This document shows positions 61,063 to 64,000 of a stretch of 64,000 nt of DNA, one piece after another. Location: assembly GCA_905250125.1 (NCBI GenBank), contig CAJNOL010000618.1, forward strand, positions 1 through 64,000, written 5' to 3'. The DNA comes from Rotaria sordida (taxonomy: Eukaryota; Rotifera; Eurotatoria; Philodinida; Philodinidae). Numbering within the stretch: position 1 is the stretch's first letter; each line of letters opens with the position of its first letter. The position numbers were made by a program, and so were the translations under genes. The notes under the pieces were generated by a model. That model had not been told where the DNA came from and ran no database searches. It worked only from the letters and a program-made list of their open reading frames with translations.

Positions 61063-63781
61063 ATGGCATCTGGAACAAAGCAAGATTTTGGGTAAGTTTA
61101 CTTTTTAATACAATAACGAATAATCAGAAAGTTTTTCGAGAAGATCTTTGTTCAATTTTGATCCGCTAGAGAGTGTTTTCGACGAGTCAAAAGCTATGGA
61201 TTAGGATGCTCTATTCAAATATGGGTTTAGTATCGAATTTAATTTTGAAAACTTGCGTATATAGAAAACCCAACTAGACTAACTTCCATAAAAGAATTCA
61301 CAAGTTTTGAACAATGTCTCTTTAAGATATGAAGCTTTCAAAAAATACACGCTACACACATTATCCATAGGCAGAAGTATATGGGTAAAATCAGCGAAAA
61401 CGGGACATTCCCCCATTGCATTTGAATGCAATTCTCTATCAGTATAGATGTTTTGAGTGAATTGTTTTTGCATAGGCTTATGTAAAATTGTCTGCTCTTT
61501 CATATGATTATTAATTAATTAATTAATTAATAATTAACTAATTAAGAAGTAATTAGCGAATATCTCGAGAACCGAATGAGGAAAAAACTTGAAAACTTCA
61601 GGATTGGCTCTAGGGTATGAGCCGCATATATGGTAAAATTTTCATCGAGATCGGACTTCAAAAAGTTCCTTCCAAAAAATCGACCTTTCAGAGCCCTTAG
61701 ACAGAGCGGAAATGGAAATGTTTGTCTTAGTATTATTCTAGGACCTCGTACCATTAATATGAGCCCCTTGGAATCGATTTCGAACTTTTCAGTTCGTTAC
61801 CAGAGCATTCGATCAGTAGTGTAGTCGTACTCAGTCACGTCGCTAACAAAGTTGTCACGTCGCTAACACCAAATAGATTTTATTTTTTTAAAAACCTAAA
61901 CATTCTCAAAATAATTTTACACTGGGATTTGGTGGCCTTAGGAGTGGTGTCTAGTATCGCGTATTAAGTTTTTGACAATTGTGCAACACTTAGAAATTTT
62001 TAAAAACCAAAGTATATCAAGTGACTTTTGATGTCCTTTTTGGTGTCACGTCGCTAACGCTAGTTTTTCGTTAATAACTCCTCTGAACAAAGCTCTAGAG
62101 TGTTGTTTTTTTCATAGTATCTAGAGTAAATAGAGACTCGTACACCATTCAAAAATCACACTTAAACTAGTTGATAGTGCCGAGATATGCATACTCCAAG
62201 TTTACGATGTCACGTCGCTAACGAATGATTTTACCCATATATCTTCAAAGTCTCACATCTCAAAGAGACTACGTTGAAAACTTTTGAATTTTTTAATGAA
62301 AATTAGTCTAGTTGAGTTCACTATATGCGCAAAATTTTACAACAAACTTCGAAAATACAAGTTTTTCGAAAACCTAGGGCCTCTAGAAAATGAAATATTA
62401 AAACTTCTATAGCTTAACCAAAACATTTTAAGGTTTTTATTAGAACACTATGCAATATCTATATGCAAAACATTCTTGAAATCGGAAGGGGTACTTGAAA
62501 AGGTTCCCTCATTGGTTCAATATTACATTTATAGAGAAGTGTCCGCTCTATAAAACGATCGACTCAGACAACTTTGCACATGTTCGAAAAGGAATTTTTA
62601 GGTTAAACAAAAACTTGTTGGTTCAACATTTTCAGGTTTTTCAAGAAGTTTTTCACTAGTTTTGAATCACAATAGACACAACATTTCTAAGCCCATATTC
62701 AAATTTTGGTCGTATCCTATAATTTTTGACTTGTTTGAAATGGTTTCAAGGAGGCCAAATAAACAAACATCTTGTCTAAAAACTTTTCGATTATCCGTTA
62801 TTAATACAATTATGATTTCTAATAGATTATTACCGCGTATTATCAATGGTGGTATTGCCGGTATTGTTGGTGTGATATGTGTATTCCCGTTGGATCTAGT
62901 TAAAACTCGAATGCAAAATCAATCAAAAATTGTTGGTCAACCACAACTTTATAAAAATGTGTACATAAATTAAAAATGATTTATTAATAAAAAGATATTT
63001 GATTTTATTGTTTTTATTTAGTTTTGATTGTGCGGTGAAAACATTTCGTAATGGTGGTTTTCGTGGAATGTATAGCGGTTAGTATTGTTTGTTGTTGTTT
63101 TTTGAATTATAAATATTTAATAAAAAATATCTGTTTAGGTTCTGCTGTCAATATTTTATTAATAACACCAGAAAAAGCAATTAAACTTGTTGCTAATGAT
63201 GCTTTTCGTTATGCATTAAAAACCAAGTCAATGAAAAGAAAATTTTAATAGGAATTAAATAAAATAAATTATATTTTCTTCTTTTTCTTTTTAAAGAGAT
63301 GGATCACTTCCTATGCATCGACAAATTCTAGCTGGTGCTGGCGCTGGTACATGTCAAATTGTTGTAACAACACCAATGGAATTACTTAAAATTCAAAGAC
63401 AAATGGCAAAGTCAAAGGGTAAGAATATTCAAATTTATTTTATTTAATTTGTTTTTCTTCTTTTTTAGATTCAACTCATTCACCTAATGCTCGACAATTA
63501 GCAATACAGTTATATCGTGAAAAAGGTATTATTGGTTTATATAAAGGTGTTGGTGCAACATTTACTCGTGATGTTTTTTTTTCAATGATGTATTTCCCTT
63601 TATTTGCTTATTTTAATGATAAAGTTAGTTGAAATGAAATTTTCTTTTGTTTAGTTTTTTTTTAAAATTTTTATACATTAGGGAAAGACACCAGGCAGTA
63701 ATAAAGTACCATTTTATCATTCATTTGCATCGGGCATCGTTGCTGGTGCTATTGGTGCGTTTCTAGCAACACCACTTGATG
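61063..63781 (+). CDS. SLC25A22: Mitochondrial glutamate carrier, SLC25A18/22-like (3' end outside window)
   Basis: Inner-membrane carrier importing glutamate with protons. Visible exons: 61063-61091, 62826-62960, 63022-63077, 63139-63226, 63297-63418, 63469-63623, 63682-63781. The sequence follows human SLC25A22: [20 protein letters not shown] then [74 protein letters not shown] and [19 protein letters not shown]. Carrier signatures PLDLVKT and PMELLKI mark repeats 1 and 2. The third (PLD..) is cut at the donor of the last visible exon, and the remaining part of repeat 3 lies right of position 64000. The insert between repeats 2 and 3 is much shorter than in human. Intron 1 (1734 bp) is almost entirely a family A foldback element. 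The donor at 63227 (GTCAAT) is weak but is required by frame. Confidence 0.94.
61383..62236. mobile_element. Nested inverted-repeat element inside family A copy
   Basis: Termini GGGTAAAATC and GATTTTACCC are perfect 10-bp inverted repeats, flanked on both sides by TATAT/ATATAT, consistent with a short AT target duplication. The family A copy at 90-510 runs through this point without the insert (near 305-330), giving an empty-site comparison. It contains four copies of GTCACGTCGCTAAC and a TTAA tetranucleotide run (about 61508-61530). An open frame at 61630-61824 shows no family motif. Confidence 0.82.
61834..62222 (+). repeat. Four direct copies of GTCACGTCGCTAAC
   Basis: Identical 14-mers start at 61834, 61854, 62045 and 62209, all in one orientation. 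The last lies 14 bp from the right terminus of the nested element. Such subterminal motif arrays are typical of transposase-binding sites in some DNA transposons; that role is inferred. Confidence 0.85.
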
Positions 63782-64000
63782 GTAAGACATCTTCTTTTTA
63801 TAAAAGTTTTTTATTGATAAAAATTTTATATATGACTTGAAATGAGAGCTGGGATTAGAAAGTGTGTGAAATTAAAATTTTTGCCTTGTTGGATTTTGAT
63901 TATACATGTATTTATGCCTTTCTGTTGAATTTGTTGATTCTTTTATGTGGGAGACGGCTTTAACTGTCAAATACTCGTATCATTACTAGGATAAAATTTG

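Larger units (their letters stand above)
61115..62800. mobile_element. Family A foldback element with 10-bp target duplication, carrying a nested element
   Basis: The ends are inverted repeats: left AACGAATAATCAGAAAGTTT; right, read on the other strand, TAACGGATAATCGAAAAGTT. They are flanked by the direct repeat TTAATACAAT at 61105-61114 and 62801-62810. A TSD of about 10 bp and long TIRs fit Mutator-like (MULE) foldback elements. The element fills intron 1 of the glutamate carrier, leaving only about 13 bp before the exon 1 donor and 25 bp before exon 2. Positions 61383-62236 are a second, inserted element. Confidence 0.88.

Overview
This is an AT-rich animal (metazoan) nuclear genome window. 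Genes are cut by many tiny introns (about 45-100 bp, GT..AG), with a minority of introns of 0.3-2.6 kb. The encoded proteins (heme synthase with mitochondrial heme-regulatory motifs, twinfilin, NUAK kinase, TAF2, TFIIIC110, a PP1 glycogen-targeting subunit, ARHGAP1, a mitochondrial glutamate carrier) are a metazoan set. The compact introns, low GC, Gln/Asn/Ser-rich low-complexity stretches and wealth of non-autonomous inverted-repeat elements would suit a rotifer (bdelloid such as Rotaria/Adineta, or Brachionus); this taxon guess is inference. Exon models below were built by hand from splice signals, reading phase and family similarity; in every complete model the exon lengths sum to a multiple of three.

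Layout: (1) 585-2418, minus: 5-aminolevulinate synthase, cut by the left window edge. (2) 4397-7390, plus: twinfilin, 350 aa. (3) 8840-15802, plus: NUAK/SNARK-type AMPK-related kinase with three alternative first exons and two alternative last exons. (4) 16339-27656, minus: TAF2 (TFIID subunit), 23 exons, 1058 aa. (5) 28476-33473, minus: TFIIIC110/GTF3C2-like protein preceded by C2H2-like zinc fingers and an AT-hook, 1066 aa. (6) 36471-37794, plus: PP1 glycogen-targeting subunit (RVxF plus CBM21), 392 aa. (7) 37795-47075: 9.3 kb with no supportable gene but with foldback elements. (8) 47076-52530, plus: disordered protein ending in an NZF (RanBP2-type) zinc finger. (9) 52847-60617, plus: ARHGAP1-like Sec14-RhoGAP, 571 aa. 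(10) 61063-63781 and beyond, plus: mitochondrial glutamate carrier (SLC25A18/22-like), cut by the right edge.

Most genes are housekeeping genes without an obvious shared pathway. Two RNA-polymerase factors (TAF2 for Pol II, TFIIIC110 for Pol III) sit in tandem, and three genes at the right end lie head-to-tail with spacers of only 317 and 446 bp.

The accessory content is unusual. Many of the long introns, and the 9.3 kb gap, hold foldback (long inverted-repeat) elements of at least seven families. One of them (61115-62800) has a clear 10-bp target duplication and carries a second, nested inverted-repeat element whose absence can be seen in a related copy at 90-510. A degenerate hAT transposase C-terminus lies at 49557-49895. 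No tRNA, rRNA, CRISPR or viral gene was recognised.
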